A DNA stretch of 64,000 bases from Akkermansiaceae bacterium (GTDB taxonomy: Bacteria > Verrucomicrobiota > Verrucomicrobiia > Verrucomicrobiales > Akkermansiaceae). Where the stretch lies: NCBI GenBank assembly GCA_905182405.1, contig CAJJBQ010000002.1:1470483-1534482 (forward strand), read 5' to 3'. This document shows, one piece after another, positions 9,355 through 18,484 of this stretch. Position 1 is the stretch's first letter. Every line of letters begins with the position of its first letter. The translations under genes and the position numbers were made by a program. Below the pieces are notes generated by a model that made no database searches, was not told where the DNA came from, and saw nothing but the letters and a program-made list of their open reading frames with translations.

Positions 9355-9618
9355 ATGGGTGCCATGCTCCAAATGATGCAAGAAATGATGGGTAAAGGCG
9401 ATAAGCCCGGAGAAAAGCCAGGTCAAAAACCTGGCGACAAGCCAGGCCAAGGCCAAACGGCGGAATCCGACGCAGCCAACACCGCCAATGGTGGACCATC
9501 GAAGGGAATCACTGCCGAACGCCGTGTCCCCAAGGCCGCAGGGCGCTCCGGTGCCGGACTCCCTCCCGAATTCCAAAAGGCGCTCGACGCCTACAACAAA
9601 TCCACTCCTAAAAAGTAA
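9355..9618 (+). CDS. C-terminal half of the interrupted secreted protein
   Basis: This frame is in phase with the preceding gene and separated from it only by two TGA codons (9316 and 9334). It begins MGAMLQMMQEMMGKG, has a KPGxKPGxKPG low-complexity repeat and ends LPPEFQKALDAYNK, which looks like a conserved C-terminal helix. It has no signal peptide of its own. It may be translated from ATG 9355, or it may be the dead half of a recent pseudogene. The linker between the stops (QSSSS, then PNSQQS) has the composition expected of a continuous Gln/Ser linker. Confidence 0.5.
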   Translation: MGAMLQMMQEMMGKGDKPGEKPGQKPGDKPGQGQTAESDAANTANGGPSKGITAERRVPKAAGRSGAGLPPEFQKALDAYNKSTPKK

Positions 9619-9629
9619 GCCCTCCTTCC

Positions 9630-10613
9630 ATGCGCTTCCTCCCATCCGCACTCCTCTTTACTTTAGCGTTGCCCCTCTTCGGGCAATCGGTTCCTCGTCG
9701 TGAAGAGGACCCGATCCCAGCTAAAGTGGAGAACATCTACACCCGCGGATTACGCTACCTCTCACAGTCTCAGAATACCGAGGGAGCGTGGGATGACAGT
9801 CAGGGAAAAGAGCCCGGAGTCGTGGGCCTCTGCATCATGGCCTTCCTGGCCCATGGAGAGGACCCGAATCACGGACCTTACGCCGAGAATATCCAAAAAG
9901 GAATCTCCTTCATTCTCGAGCAACAAAGCAAAACCAACGGCTACATTGGCACTAGCATGTATAGCCACGGCTTTGCCACTCTCGCTCTCGCCGAGAGCTA
10001 TGGCATGTTCCGAGACGATCGCATCGCTCCTGCTCTGAAGCAGGCCGTCGATCTGATCCTCTCGTCGCAAAAACGAAACTCACGAGGAGCCTGGCGCTAT
10101 TCACCCGAGAGCACCGACGCCGACTCAACCGTTTCCGGCTGCCAAATCGTCGCCCTCTATGCCGCCCGCAATGCCGGAATCCCGGTCCCTGAAGAAGCCT
10201 TTACCAAAGGCCTCAAATACATGGCCAAATGTCGCGGAGGCGATGGGGGATACGGCTACACTTCCGGCATAGGAGACAAGCCCACCCTCACCGCCATTGG
10301 CCTTCTCACCCAAGCTCTCGCCAAGCAGCACGACAGCCGCAGCTTTAAGGCCAGCACCAAGTATCTCAGTAAAAAGCTCAACTACCGCGAGAAGTATTAC
10401 CCCTACTACTTCGAGTATTACATGTCCCAAGCCCTCTTTCACGCCGATGAAAAATCTTGGAACGATTGGAACGCCAAGAACATCGCTTATATGTCCGTTC
10501 TCCAGGGGCCTGACGGCTCCTTCCCGGGCAACAAAGGAAAAGCATTCTCGACCTCCGGCGCTCTCCTCTCTCTCGCTCTCAACTACCGCTTCCTCCCGAT
10601 CTACGAAAAATGA
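9630..10613 (+). CDS. Secreted prenyltransferase/squalene-cyclase-like alpha/alpha-toroid protein
   Basis: A signal peptide (residues 1-19, cleavage near LFGQS) precedes repeats of the alpha/alpha-toroid type. These include YLSQSQNTEGAW, GISFILEQQ, HGFATLALAE, SQKRNSRGAWRY, GDGGYGYTSG and LQGPDGSFPG. Such repeats occur in squalene-hopene cyclases and prenyltransferase beta subunits, but here the Asp-rich catalytic motif is absent. The protein is short (327 aa), so a binding or structural role in the periplasm is more likely than cyclisation. Its TGA overlaps the next ATG (ATGA), indicating translational coupling to the tandem paralogues. Confidence 0.75.
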   Translation: MRFLPSALLFTLALPLFGQSVPRREEDPIPAKVENIYTRGLRYLSQSQNTEGAWDDSQGKEPGVVGLCIMAFLAHGEDPNHGPYAENIQKGISFILEQQSKTNGYIGTSMYSHGFATLALAESYGMFRDDRIAPALKQAVDLILSSQKRNSRGAWRYSPESTDADSTVSGCQIVALYAARNAGIPVPEEAFTKGLKYMAKCRGGDGGYGYTSGIGDKPTLTAIGLLTQALAKQHDSRSFKASTKYLSKKLNYREKYYPYYFEYYMSQALFHADEKSWNDWNAKNIAYMSVLQGPDGSFPGNKGKAFSTSGALLSLALNYRFLPIYEK

Positions 10614-12316
10614 ATCTGCGCCTCCTCACCCTTACCGCGCTTCTCGGAGGCTTGTCTTTGCAGTCCGTATACTCCCAGCGCCCCTTACAATTCCAAAACG
10701 TCAATAACTTTCGGATCCCAAACCAAGCAGGCGACGACGAGATCCTCGACCTCCCCGAGTCCGACCCCTCAGGCACTGACCTCCTTCGCTTTACCAACGG
10801 CGACATCATGCACGGCAATTTCGCCGGCCTAAAAGACGGCATCCTTTGGAATCGGCCCGACATCGACGAACCCATCCGCTTTGAGCTCAAGAACCTCCGC
10901 CAAGTCGTCTTCGATGGGGGAAATAACTCTCCCGCCCAACCCAAATCTCCCTTCGTCTCGCTCGTCAATGGCGACGAGATCCCAGGAAAAATCATCTCCC
11001 TCGATGAAAAAGCACTTGTGATCGACAGCCCCCTCACGGGTCAGATCAGCATCCCACGCGACCAACTCAAGACTCTCAATCCCAATCCCTTCGGCGGTCA
11101 ACTCCACTATGCCGGCCCTTTCAGCAGTGACCAATGGGTCATGATCGATACCGAAAAAGAAGAAGTCACAGAACCCGAAGAAAAGGAGGCTGAAGAAAAG
11201 AAAGAAGAGGACGAAGAGAAACCCAAACCAAATCCTTCATGGCTCTATTCAGGGGCCTCCCTCTACTCCACCAACACCCGTGCGGTCGCCCTCGATGGGA
11301 AGCTCCCTGATGTGGGCCGCCTTCGATTTAAAATCGCATGGCGCAATAGCTTTTCCTCCACTGTCGCCTTCCACGCAGATTTCAAGCGCCCCCTTCCCAG
11401 GAAAGAGGTAGCTCTTGAGCCCGAAATCGACGCCGATGCCGGAAAAGCCGAGGACCAGCCCATCGTTCCTGAGGAAGCAAAGGAACCCGAACCACTCAAA
11501 TACCAGCACCTTTTTGACCTCAAAAAGGGCAACGCCTTCCAGTCATTAGAGTGGCTTCCGGCCAATACTAGCTCCGGCCATCCCCAGACCTACGGCAGTT
11601 CCTACGTCTTTAACTTTTCCTCTTCCTACGTCAACCTCTGGCGCTGCAGCTTTGACGAAGATGGGAAACCCTCCACTAAAAGCCTTCGAAACCAACGTCT
11701 TCCCGTTAATCTGGGACAAAGTGGAGAAGCGGAATTTGATCTTCGTTTTGACCGGACCAAGAACGCCATTTATCTTTACGTGAATGGCCTGTATGCTTCC
11801 CAGTGGAATGATCTAGATGGCTATGTTGCCCCCGGTGATGGCCTCGCCTTTGCCGGAAATGGAAATTCTCGCATCAGGGTATCCGATATCCTCATCACTT
11901 CCTGGAGCGGCACTCCTGACGGAGCCCGCTCTCTAGAGCACGAAGATCGCGACATCGTCCTCCTCACCAATGGAACTGATCGATTCTCCGGCCAGATAAC
12001 CAGCATCGCCGATGGCAAGGCCACGCTCAAAGGGCCCTACGCAGACCTCACGCTCCCTCTTGATGAACTCTCAGAAATTCACTTCCAACGATCCGGACTT
12101 GCTGATCTTCAAAAAATTAAATGGCCGGACGACACCGGAATCCTCCTCTTCAATCCTATCGGCCGCATCTCGCTCGTTCCCACTTCTTCTGACGAAAACC
12201 ACCTCTCCGGCAAGTCCCCCGTTCTGGGTGACCTCAAGGTGAAACTCGATTCTGCGGCGCTCCTTCAATTCGCCGAAACCCCCGATGTCCTTAGCGATTG
12301 GGTCACCGATTTTTAA
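10610..12316 (+). CDS. Secreted NGD-module/lectin-like protein, paralogue 1 of 3
   Basis: After a signal peptide (~1-22) come two short modules with the pattern NGDxxxGxixxL: FTNGDIMHGNFAGL (~55) and LVNGDEIPGKIISL (~115). Each ends in an IPxxxL-type strand. An acidic linker follows, then a region resembling a concanavalin/LamG-like fold (about residues 200-430, motif IYLYVNGLYASQW). Two more modules close the protein: LLTNGTDRFSGQITS and a final KSPVLGDLKVKL segment. The start codon overlaps the stop of the toroid gene. I know no characterised homologue; the repeats suggest an extracytoplasmic binding scaffold. Confidence 0.6.
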   Translation: MNLRLLTLTALLGGLSLQSVYSQRPLQFQNVNNFRIPNQAGDDEILDLPESDPSGTDLLRFTNGDIMHGNFAGLKDGILWNRPDIDEPIRFELKNLRQVVFDGGNNSPAQPKSPFVSLVNGDEIPGKIISLDEKALVIDSPLTGQISIPRDQLKTLNPNPFGGQLHYAGPFSSDQWVMIDTEKEEVTEPEEKEAEEKKEEDEEKPKPNPSWLYSGASLYSTNTRAVALDGKLPDVGRLRFKIAWRNSFSSTVAFHADFKRPLPRKEVALEPEIDADAGKAEDQPIVPEEAKEPEPLKYQHLFDLKKGNAFQSLEWLPANTSSGHPQTYGSSYVFNFSSSYVNLWRCSFDEDGKPSTKSLRNQRLPVNLGQSGEAEFDLRFDRTKNAIYLYVNGLYASQWNDLDGYVAPGDGLAFAGNGNSRIRVSDILITSWSGTPDGARSLEHEDRDIVLLTNGTDRFSGQITSIADGKATLKGPYADLTLPLDELSEIHFQRSGLADLQKIKWPDDTGILLFNPIGRISLVPTSSDENHLSGKSPVLGDLKVKLDSAALLQFAETPDVLSDWVTDF

Positions 12317-12319
12317 GCC

Positions 12320-13720
12320 ATGCGTGCTCCCTTCCTTCTTTCCGCTCTCGCCTGCTTCGCCTTCCAAAGCGCATTTGCAAACGATCTCATCATTCTCAAA
12401 AATGGAGACCGTTTTTCGGGAACCATCGTCGGGCTCTCCAGCGGCCTTGTTCAAATCCAGAGTCCTCACAGTGATCAACCGTTGAGCATCGTCAGCGACG
12501 AGCTTGAAAACTTGAGTTTCGAGGAAGTCGAGACAATCGAGGCCCCTGCTCACTCCCACCAGGTTAATCTTCGCAATGGTAATGTCATTCCGGGAGAAGT
12601 TACTGGCCTTGATGCTCAAAATCTTCAGTTCAAAACTTGGTTCGCAGGACCACTCAGTATTCCCCGTAGCCAGATTAAATCGGTATTCTACGGAGTCACT
12701 CCACAGCGCCTCCTCTACCAAGGACCCGACAACCTGGAAGAATGGGATCCCGATGAGGCCTGGGAATTTCGAGATGGGTCCCTTACATCCAATAGCCAAA
12801 GCAGCATCGCGCAGAACCTCGATCTACCCAACCGCTTCATCCTCCGCTTCCACCTCAGCTGGCCAAACTCACCCAGTATCCGCATTCATTTCTGCACCGA
12901 TGCCGAGGAAGGAAAAGAGAATCACGATGGCTACTCCCTCTACTTTTCCAGCCGTGGCGCCACTCTTCAACGCGCTCTTCCTCCGGGCACCGATGAGGAC
13001 AAACCCCAGATCCAAATTCTGGGAGGATCGTCCAAAAGCACAAACGATTTTAAGGGACGCCAAACCACCGTCGAACTCCGGGTTGATCGCATCACCCGGC
13101 GCATCATGCTCTATCTCGATGGCGAATTGCAGGGCAGTTTCCTCGATCCTAATCCCGCCCCCGCAGGAAAGAAGGTGATCTTCGAAAGCCAGTCTTCGGT
13201 GCGAGGACAAATCACCCTAAGCGAGATCAAACTTCATGAATGGGATGCCGTGACGCAGCGACTCCGCGTAGAACCACGTCAGGACGAAGAGAGCGACACT
13301 CTCACCACAGACGAAGGTGACCGCTACTCCGGTCAAATCCTGGAACGCTTCGAATCTGGAGAGAACAGCTCCTTCAAAGTAAAGAGTCCCCTCCTCGAGC
13401 AAATCGTGACCATCCCAGAAAAGTGCTCTGCCATCCTCTACTTTGCCGAAGGAACTCTCCCCAAGAATTCCAAGTCATCCTACAGGCTCTCACTCGCTTC
13501 CGGAGGTGAAATCGACCTTTCCGAAATCCAACTCACCAAAAAATCGCTCACCGGAAAACACCCTTGGCTCGGAAAGCTCACGATTGACAGACAGGTCGTG
13601 GGAAAAATCAGTCGCCTCAACGAAGAAAAGAAAACCGTACGCGAAGAAGCGCCCAAAGCCGATGATCCGAGAGCGCTTAAAAGCGCCCAACAACTCCGCC
13701 TCCAGATCGAAGCGAACTAA
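12320..13720 (+). CDS. Secreted NGD-module/lectin-like protein, paralogue 2 of 3
   Basis: This protein has the same plan as its neighbours. A signal peptide (cleavage near SAFAN) is followed by ILKNGDRFSGTIVGL and LRNGNVIPGEVTGL. The central lectin-like core contains MLYLDGELQGSF, and two C-terminal modules (DEGDRYSGQI and SLASGGEIDLSEIQL) follow. The first two modules end in SIxxxxLxxLxF strands. It lies 3 bp after paralogue 1, so a single transcript is likely. Sequence identity to the other two is low outside the motifs, which points to old duplications. Function unknown. Confidence 0.6.
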   Translation: MRAPFLLSALACFAFQSAFANDLIILKNGDRFSGTIVGLSSGLVQIQSPHSDQPLSIVSDELENLSFEEVETIEAPAHSHQVNLRNGNVIPGEVTGLDAQNLQFKTWFAGPLSIPRSQIKSVFYGVTPQRLLYQGPDNLEEWDPDEAWEFRDGSLTSNSQSSIAQNLDLPNRFILRFHLSWPNSPSIRIHFCTDAEEGKENHDGYSLYFSSRGATLQRALPPGTDEDKPQIQILGGSSKSTNDFKGRQTTVELRVDRITRRIMLYLDGELQGSFLDPNPAPAGKKVIFESQSSVRGQITLSEIKLHEWDAVTQRLRVEPRQDEESDTLTTDEGDRYSGQILERFESGENSSFKVKSPLLEQIVTIPEKCSAILYFAEGTLPKNSKSSYRLSLASGGEIDLSEIQLTKKSLTGKHPWLGKLTIDRQVVGKISRLNEEKKTVREEAPKADDPRALKSAQQLRLQIEAN

Positions 13721-13731
13721 CCTTGCAACCC

Positions 13732-15105
13732 ATGAGATCACTTTTCCTCTTCCTCACTCTTCCGCTTGCACTTGCGGCCAACGAGAACCTTTCTCGTCTC
13801 ACCTTTCTCGACCAGACCGTCATCTCGGGAACCGTCACCCACATTGACCCCGAGAAAGGGATCCTCAAGATGACCTCTCCCTTCCTCAAGGGTGAAGCAG
13901 TTCTCAAAATGGACGAGCTTCTGGATATTCAGCTCAACAAAGATGCCGATGTCCCCGAATCCGATCATCACGCACTCGCCACCGTCGAGCACCATTATGA
14001 TAATCCCTTTGAAGACACCATCCGGGGCTCACTCATCGGCGTCGATGACCAATCAGTTACTCTCCACACTTGGTATGCCGGAAAATTGAGGCTCGACCGT
14101 TTCATGGTAAAGGCACTCGATATCTATGCCAACTCTCCCAGCCTCTACCACGGCCCAAATGGCTTGGATGGCTGGGTCTCAAGCGGCCGCCAGCTGAAGA
14201 ATGATTGGTCCTTCAAAAAAAGAGCACTCGTTTCCAAAACAAATAACTCGATCGCCCGGGAGGTTGAAATGTCGGAACGAAGCAAGTTTTCCTTCCGGGC
14301 CCACTGGCAGGACGATGCTTACTTCCGCGCAACGTTCCTCTCGACCAGTGGAAAAAGCCGCCACCCCAGCTCCGGATACTCCCTCCAGGTCAATCGCACC
14401 TACTTGAACCTGAGCCGAAACGGGCAGAACAACCTGATGCATCAAAGTGCGCCTCAACTCAGGGAACAGACGAATGCCCTCTTTGAATTTTATATCGACC
14501 GGCGCCCTGAAGGAAAAAACGCAATCTACATTGATGGAAAAAAGTTCCACGAATGGGACGGAGTCGATGACACCTTAATGAAGGGGAAATGGATTCTCTT
14601 TAGCCCCCAGACCTCCAACAAAGCAATCAAGATTTCGGACATCATCGTCAGCCTTTGGGATGGACGCCTTCCGATCATCACCGATGCAGAGAACCCCGAT
14701 GCCACCGGACTCTTTGAAGGAATGGAGGGACAGCGCATCGACCTCGCAAATGGCGACTCTCTCTTGGGGAAAATCATGGGCGTCAATGAAGGCGCGACTA
14801 AAGTGAAGACCAGCCTTGGTGACGTCATCATTCCCGTCAACCGCCTCCGTTCGTTCCAACTCCACGAATCGGAGGAAACCCTCAAAGAACCCCGAATGTA
14901 TAAAGAAGATGTGCGCGCTTGGTTCACCGAGGGCGGCTTTGTCACCCTCAAAATCGCCCGCCTTAACGACAAAAAAATCGCCGGCTATTCTCAGGTCTTC
15001 GGTGATGCTGAATTCGACCTTACTGCCTTCTCTCGGATCGAGTTCAACATCTGGGATAACGACCTAAACGAAGAGCGCGACGGCGGAGGAGACGGCGATT
15101 GGTAG
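13732..15105 (+). CDS. Secreted NGD-module/lectin-like protein, paralogue 3 of 3
   Basis: A signal peptide (MRSLFLFLTLPLALAAN) precedes two diverged modules (TFLDQTVISGTVTHI and DTIRGSLIGVDDQSV). The lectin-like core has NAIYIDGKKFHEW, and the last two modules are LANGDSLLGKIMGV and a degenerate one ending EFDLTAFSRIEF. I prefer ATG 13732 over an upstream TTG at 13723 because the signal peptide follows directly. It is the last gene of the plus-strand run and is followed by a hairpin terminator. Like its paralogues it has no catalytic motif that I can see. Confidence 0.6.
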   Translation: MRSLFLFLTLPLALAANENLSRLTFLDQTVISGTVTHIDPEKGILKMTSPFLKGEAVLKMDELLDIQLNKDADVPESDHHALATVEHHYDNPFEDTIRGSLIGVDDQSVTLHTWYAGKLRLDRFMVKALDIYANSPSLYHGPNGLDGWVSSGRQLKNDWSFKKRALVSKTNNSIAREVEMSERSKFSFRAHWQDDAYFRATFLSTSGKSRHPSSGYSLQVNRTYLNLSRNGQNNLMHQSAPQLREQTNALFEFYIDRRPEGKNAIYIDGKKFHEWDGVDDTLMKGKWILFSPQTSNKAIKISDIIVSLWDGRLPIITDAENPDATGLFEGMEGQRIDLANGDSLLGKIMGVNEGATKVKTSLGDVIIPVNRLRSFQLHESEETLKEPRMYKEDVRAWFTEGGFVTLKIARLNDKKIAGYSQVFGDAEFDLTAFSRIEFNIWDNDLNEERDGGGDGDW

Positions 15106-15151
15106 GAAAGCCGGATGAACTTTCTTTCCTCGTCCTTCTCCTTCCAAATAT

Positions 15152-15181
15152 AAAAGCGAGGCCCTACGGGACCTCGCTTTG
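15152..15181. terminator. Hairpin terminator between converging genes
   Basis: The sequence aaagcgagg / cctcgcttt forms a 9-bp perfect stem, extended by CC/GG around a TACG loop. It has A-runs on one side and T-runs on the other, so it can work in both directions. It serves the envelope cluster (plus) and the PEP-CTERM gene (minus). Confidence 0.85.
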
Positions 15182-15202
15182 AAAATTTCGTTGCTTGCTA
15201 AG

Positions 15203-15943
15203 TTAAACTCTCCGGCGACGCGACGCACCGAATATCAGCGCTGTTCCAAACAAGAGAGCTGAACTTGGCTCAGGCACCAGTGCCCAACTCGAGGGAGCGG
15301 CCAGCTGCGAAGGAGGTTGATCAGCTGCGGTGTATAAGGTTCCAGCGAGAGAATCCGCACCCAAGGCATTGACTCCCCCATTAAAGTAAGACGCATTTTG
15401 AAACTGAGCCATGTCAGGTGACCCCGGTTCGATCGATTCGTCGAGACCGGCAAGATCCGCTGCCACAACGCCGAATCCAGTATCATTTCCTCCCGCAATC
15501 GCAGCGGCATTAGCAGCCAACGTAAAATTATTGGTAAGAGTGACTGCGCCGTCGGTGGCAGTCAAAGTGATCACATCAGTGGCCGTCGAAATATCAGCAT
15601 CCAGACGAATGGAGATCACCGAGTTCGCGAAACCCGAAATATCCAAAGTCATGATTCCATCACCAGTCGGTGAAGAAGCAGCGTAGCCACCTTGGTCGTA
15701 GTAGTAGACGAGACTGTTGTCGACCAAAGCTAGAGCACTACCAAGGCCATCGCCTCCCGCTTCGAAAATGATGCGATTCGGATTGGAAGGAAGAGCTCCC
15801 ACAACCAAACCGACGTCCAGAGTCCAGTCATTGACTCCGGTCACCGGATCATCAGTCCGTGGTCCAGGAGTGAGCGTGATGACCGCAGCCGAGGCAGGAA
15901 CGAGAGCCAGAGCCGAAAGGGTTAATAAATTAGGAATATTCAT
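15203..15943 (-). CDS. Secreted PEP-CTERM anchor-domain protein
   Basis: The protein has a signal peptide (cleavage near PASAA) and a Thr/Asp/Ala-rich extracellular body. It ends in a textbook PEP-CTERM tail: VPEPSS, a hydrophobic helix (ALLFGTALIFGAS) and the basic cluster RRRRV. In known systems this tail is recognised by an exosortase, which removes it and exports or anchors the protein. No exosortase is in the window. The body is low in Cys and repeats; its role is unknown. A well-formed promoter and an AGGTG ribosome-binding site precede ATG 15943. Confidence 0.88.
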   Translation of the reverse strand: MNIPNLLTLSALALVPASAAVITLTPGPRTDDPVTGVNDWTLDVGLVVGALPSNPNRIIFEAGGDGLGSALALVDNSLVYYYDQGGYAASSPTGDGIMTLDISGFANSVISIRLDADISTATDVITLTATDGAVTLTNNFTLAANAAAIAGGNDTGFGVVAADLAGLDESIEPGSPDMAQFQNASYFNGGVNALGADSLAGTLYTAADQPPSQLAAPSSWALVPEPSSALLFGTALIFGASRRRRV

Positions 15944-15955
15944 ATAACACCTTGA

Positions 15956-15984
15956 TAGTTAGAAGTTTTCTCTCGTCGAGTCAA
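15956..15984 (-). promoter_or_regulatory. Sigma-70-type promoter for the PEP-CTERM gene
   Basis: On the minus strand TTGACT (-35) is separated by exactly 17 bp from TAACTA (-10). The -10 lies 12 bp upstream of the ATG, so the leader must be very short, with AGGTG as ribosome-binding site. It sits in the 59-bp gap behind the DUF1592 gene and makes the PEP-CTERM gene an independent transcription unit. Confidence 0.65.
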
Positions 15985-16002
15985 CCCCCCATATCCCCCT
16001 CC

Positions 16003-18477
16003 TTAGCGAGACTGAAAGATTTCACTCACGAGAGCCTCGACTACCAGAGTCCGAAGCCCTCCGCCTCCTGACTCGACCTTCGCTTGGATGTCTCGCATGG
16101 CAAACTGATCGACGGCTTCCATGTGCCGTCCGGTGGCGTGAGCCAGCAGCGTCGAAATCAAATGTCGCTGGAAAACCTCCGCTCTCGTCGACACCAACAC
16201 CTCCTTCAAGCCCTCGAAGCCGTCGAATTTCTCGCCCGATGGCATCTCCCCCGTCGCATCGACCTTGAGAGCTTTCGCCTTCTTGTTCGCCTTGGGATAA
16301 CGATCCCGCCACTTGCCCAGTTCATCAAACATCTCCAACCCAAATCCGGGCGGATCGATCTTCCGATGACACTCCGCGCACGTTTTTGAGGCCAAATGCT
16401 TTGCCAAGCGCTCCCGCAAAGTCTTCGCGCCCCGTACATCGGGCTCAATCTCCGGCACCTCATCAGGCGGCGGAGGCGGAACGACTCCCAAGATATTCTC
16501 GGAAACAAAAACCCCGCGCGTCACCGGCGACGTCTCCACCCCATTCGAACTCACCGTCAGTACCGCAGCCATTCCCAAAACTCCCCCTCTACTACTCCCA
16601 TCCGGCAGCTTCACCCTCCGAAACCCATCCTTCAACCGAAGAGTCTTCCCTTCGACCAAGCCATAGTGCTTCGCCAAGTATTTATCCACGAAGGTGTAAT
16701 CTGCATCGAGCAACTCCAGCACCGGCCCATTCTCTTTCAGCAAGGACCCAAAGAAACGCCGCACCTCCTCCTTCATCGAAGCCGGCCAATTTTCCGCATA
16801 ATAGCGCCGCGCCCGCTCCCTCGGTGGAGGCATCCCTCCCAAGTCCCGCAAATTCAGCCAGCCATCTAAAAAGCTCTCCACAAACCCTGCCACCCGCTCA
16901 TCTCCCAACATCCGCTCCACCTGCCCACGCAGTACCTCTGGCTCATTCAAACGTCCCTCTTCCGCCAACTTCAACAACTCCTCATCCGGCGGCCCCGCCC
17001 AAAGCGCATAAGAAAGCCGCGCCGCCAAATCGTAGGGCTTCAGCTCCGGTTTCTCCTCCGGCGTGATCTCACTCAGGTAAAAAAACGAGGGCGAACAAAG
17101 CACCATCTTCACCACATCAAGCGCCGCCTGCCGTGCCTTCGCGCCCTCCTTCAATCTCTTCCCATAAAAACTCTCCAACCGCTTCCGATCCTCCTCATCA
17201 AGCGGCCTCCGAAAGGCTCGCTCCGCAAATCGTTCCAACTGCTCCAGCGCCTTCTTCTCCTGAAATCCACCCTCTCCAAAAACCGCCTTCTCTTCCAAAC
17301 TTCCACCGTCTTCAGCCAGCGGACCAAGCACCTTAATCTCGGAAATCCGAAGATGCGGAAGCTTGCCCTCCAGTAAAAGCGTCGCTCGACTGACATCCTT
17401 GCTGGGATTCTTAAACTCATGCTTGTAGCGCTTGTTCACCTCAATCACCGATCGCCTCGACTCAAAGGGACCATTCGGAAAAATGAAACGCGGTGTCTGT
17501 CCCTTTTCCAACCACACCCGAAACTTCACCCACTCCGGCTTCTCATCCGACACCACCGATTTCGCCAGCACCGGTTCAATCCGCTGTGGATAATGAATGT
17601 GTCCCTTCGTCGCATCCCCCGGCACAACTCCCAAAATAAAAGGCTCGCTAAAATCGATTCCGAAAATTTTAGGATCGTAATGCGTGTCCCGATGCATCGC
17701 CTGCACCAGCACCTCTAAATCATAGAGCCCTGACACCGGAACTCCCTCCAAAAAGTCCTCGATATGCCCATAGCTTCCCTGCCGCGTGTCCGTATCCGGC
17801 TGCTCGTAGATACAGAGAAATTTGTATTTAAAAACAGCCCGATGACTCCCCGCTAGTTCCTCATACTGCTTAAAGTTCTCGGTAAAATGCCAGCTCTTCA
17901 CTTCCATCTCCGGCTTCCCGAGTCGATTCTCCACGAGCCGCTGCGCCGACTGGAAATACTGATCTAAGAGAAAGCCCGAAGTCACGAGACTCTCCCCCAC
18001 CGTATCGAGATGGTGGCTCGTCTTCTCCTTCGGAAAATCAAGCGTCAGTCCAAGCGTGTCCACCCGACGGCCAAACAAAACCGCCATGGTATTCTCATAC
18101 TCCCGATCCGAGAGCCGCCGCATCACCGTCTTACCGCCGTTGCTTTTAAAACGACTCCGCGCAGCCGCCACCTCCCCCTGCAACGCCCGAATCACCGCCA
18201 ATCTCTCTTCGTCCTTAGGCTGTTCCTCTTTCTTCGGCGGCATTTCCTTGAGCGTTATCTGATCGATGATCTCCTGCGCCATGATCAAGTCATGCAGACT
18301 CGTCAGCGGAAGATTAAGACTTTCAAACTCCCGCTCCCCCTTCTCCGTGGCCGAATCGTGACACTCGTAACAATGGTAGTCCAAGAAATCGACAATCACC
18401 TCATGGGAGCCCGGCTCTTTCGCCTGCCCAAATCCGCAGCCCAGAGCCACCCCCAACAAAAAAGAGGCGATCCTCAT
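16003..18477 (-). CDS. DUF1592/DUF1588 cytochrome-like protein (PSCyt1 type)
   Basis: The 824-residue secreted protein starts with a signal peptide (MRIASFLLGVALGCGFGQA) followed by a haem-binding CYECH motif. A second CAECH lies near the C-terminus, where DUF1588 is expected. The body shows the segments expected for the planctomycete-type DUF1587/1595/1592/1588/1585 series, for example MRRLSDREYENT, FAERAFRRPL, PYDLAARLSYALW and CHRKIDPPGFGLE. I chose ATG 18477, which gives the signal peptide, rather than the longer open frame. It starts 7 bp after the DUF1552 gene; these two families are habitually paired. The biochemical function is unproven. Confidence 0.85.
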   Translation of the reverse strand: MRIASFLLGVALGCGFGQAKEPGSHEVIVDFLDYHCYECHDSATEKGEREFESLNLPLTSLHDLIMAQEIIDQITLKEMPPKKEEQPKDEERLAVIRALQGEVAAARSRFKSNGGKTVMRRLSDREYENTMAVLFGRRVDTLGLTLDFPKEKTSHHLDTVGESLVTSGFLLDQYFQSAQRLVENRLGKPEMEVKSWHFTENFKQYEELAGSHRAVFKYKFLCIYEQPDTDTRQGSYGHIEDFLEGVPVSGLYDLEVLVQAMHRDTHYDPKIFGIDFSEPFILGVVPGDATKGHIHYPQRIEPVLAKSVVSDEKPEWVKFRVWLEKGQTPRFIFPNGPFESRRSVIEVNKRYKHEFKNPSKDVSRATLLLEGKLPHLRISEIKVLGPLAEDGGSLEEKAVFGEGGFQEKKALEQLERFAERAFRRPLDEEDRKRLESFYGKRLKEGAKARQAALDVVKMVLCSPSFFYLSEITPEEKPELKPYDLAARLSYALWAGPPDEELLKLAEEGRLNEPEVLRGQVERMLGDERVAGFVESFLDGWLNLRDLGGMPPPRERARRYYAENWPASMKEEVRRFFGSLLKENGPVLELLDADYTFVDKYLAKHYGLVEGKTLRLKDGFRRVKLPDGSSRGGVLGMAAVLTVSSNGVETSPVTRGVFVSENILGVVPPPPPDEVPEIEPDVRGAKTLRERLAKHLASKTCAECHRKIDPPGFGLEMFDELGKWRDRYPKANKKAKALKVDATGEMPSGEKFDGFEGLKEVLVSTRAEVFQRHLISTLLAHATGRHMEAVDQFAMRDIQAKVESGGGGLRTLVVEALVSEIFQSR

Positions 18478-18484
18478 ATTCCGC

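Noticed and set aside
8953..9651. 232-codon minus-strand frame
   Set aside because: Antisense to the secreted-protein halves and low in motifs; the plus strand has signal peptide and conserved ends.
16386..17066. 226-codon plus-strand Pro/Ser-rich frame
   Set aside because: Antisense shadow of the DUF1592 gene; composition reflects the reversed codons.
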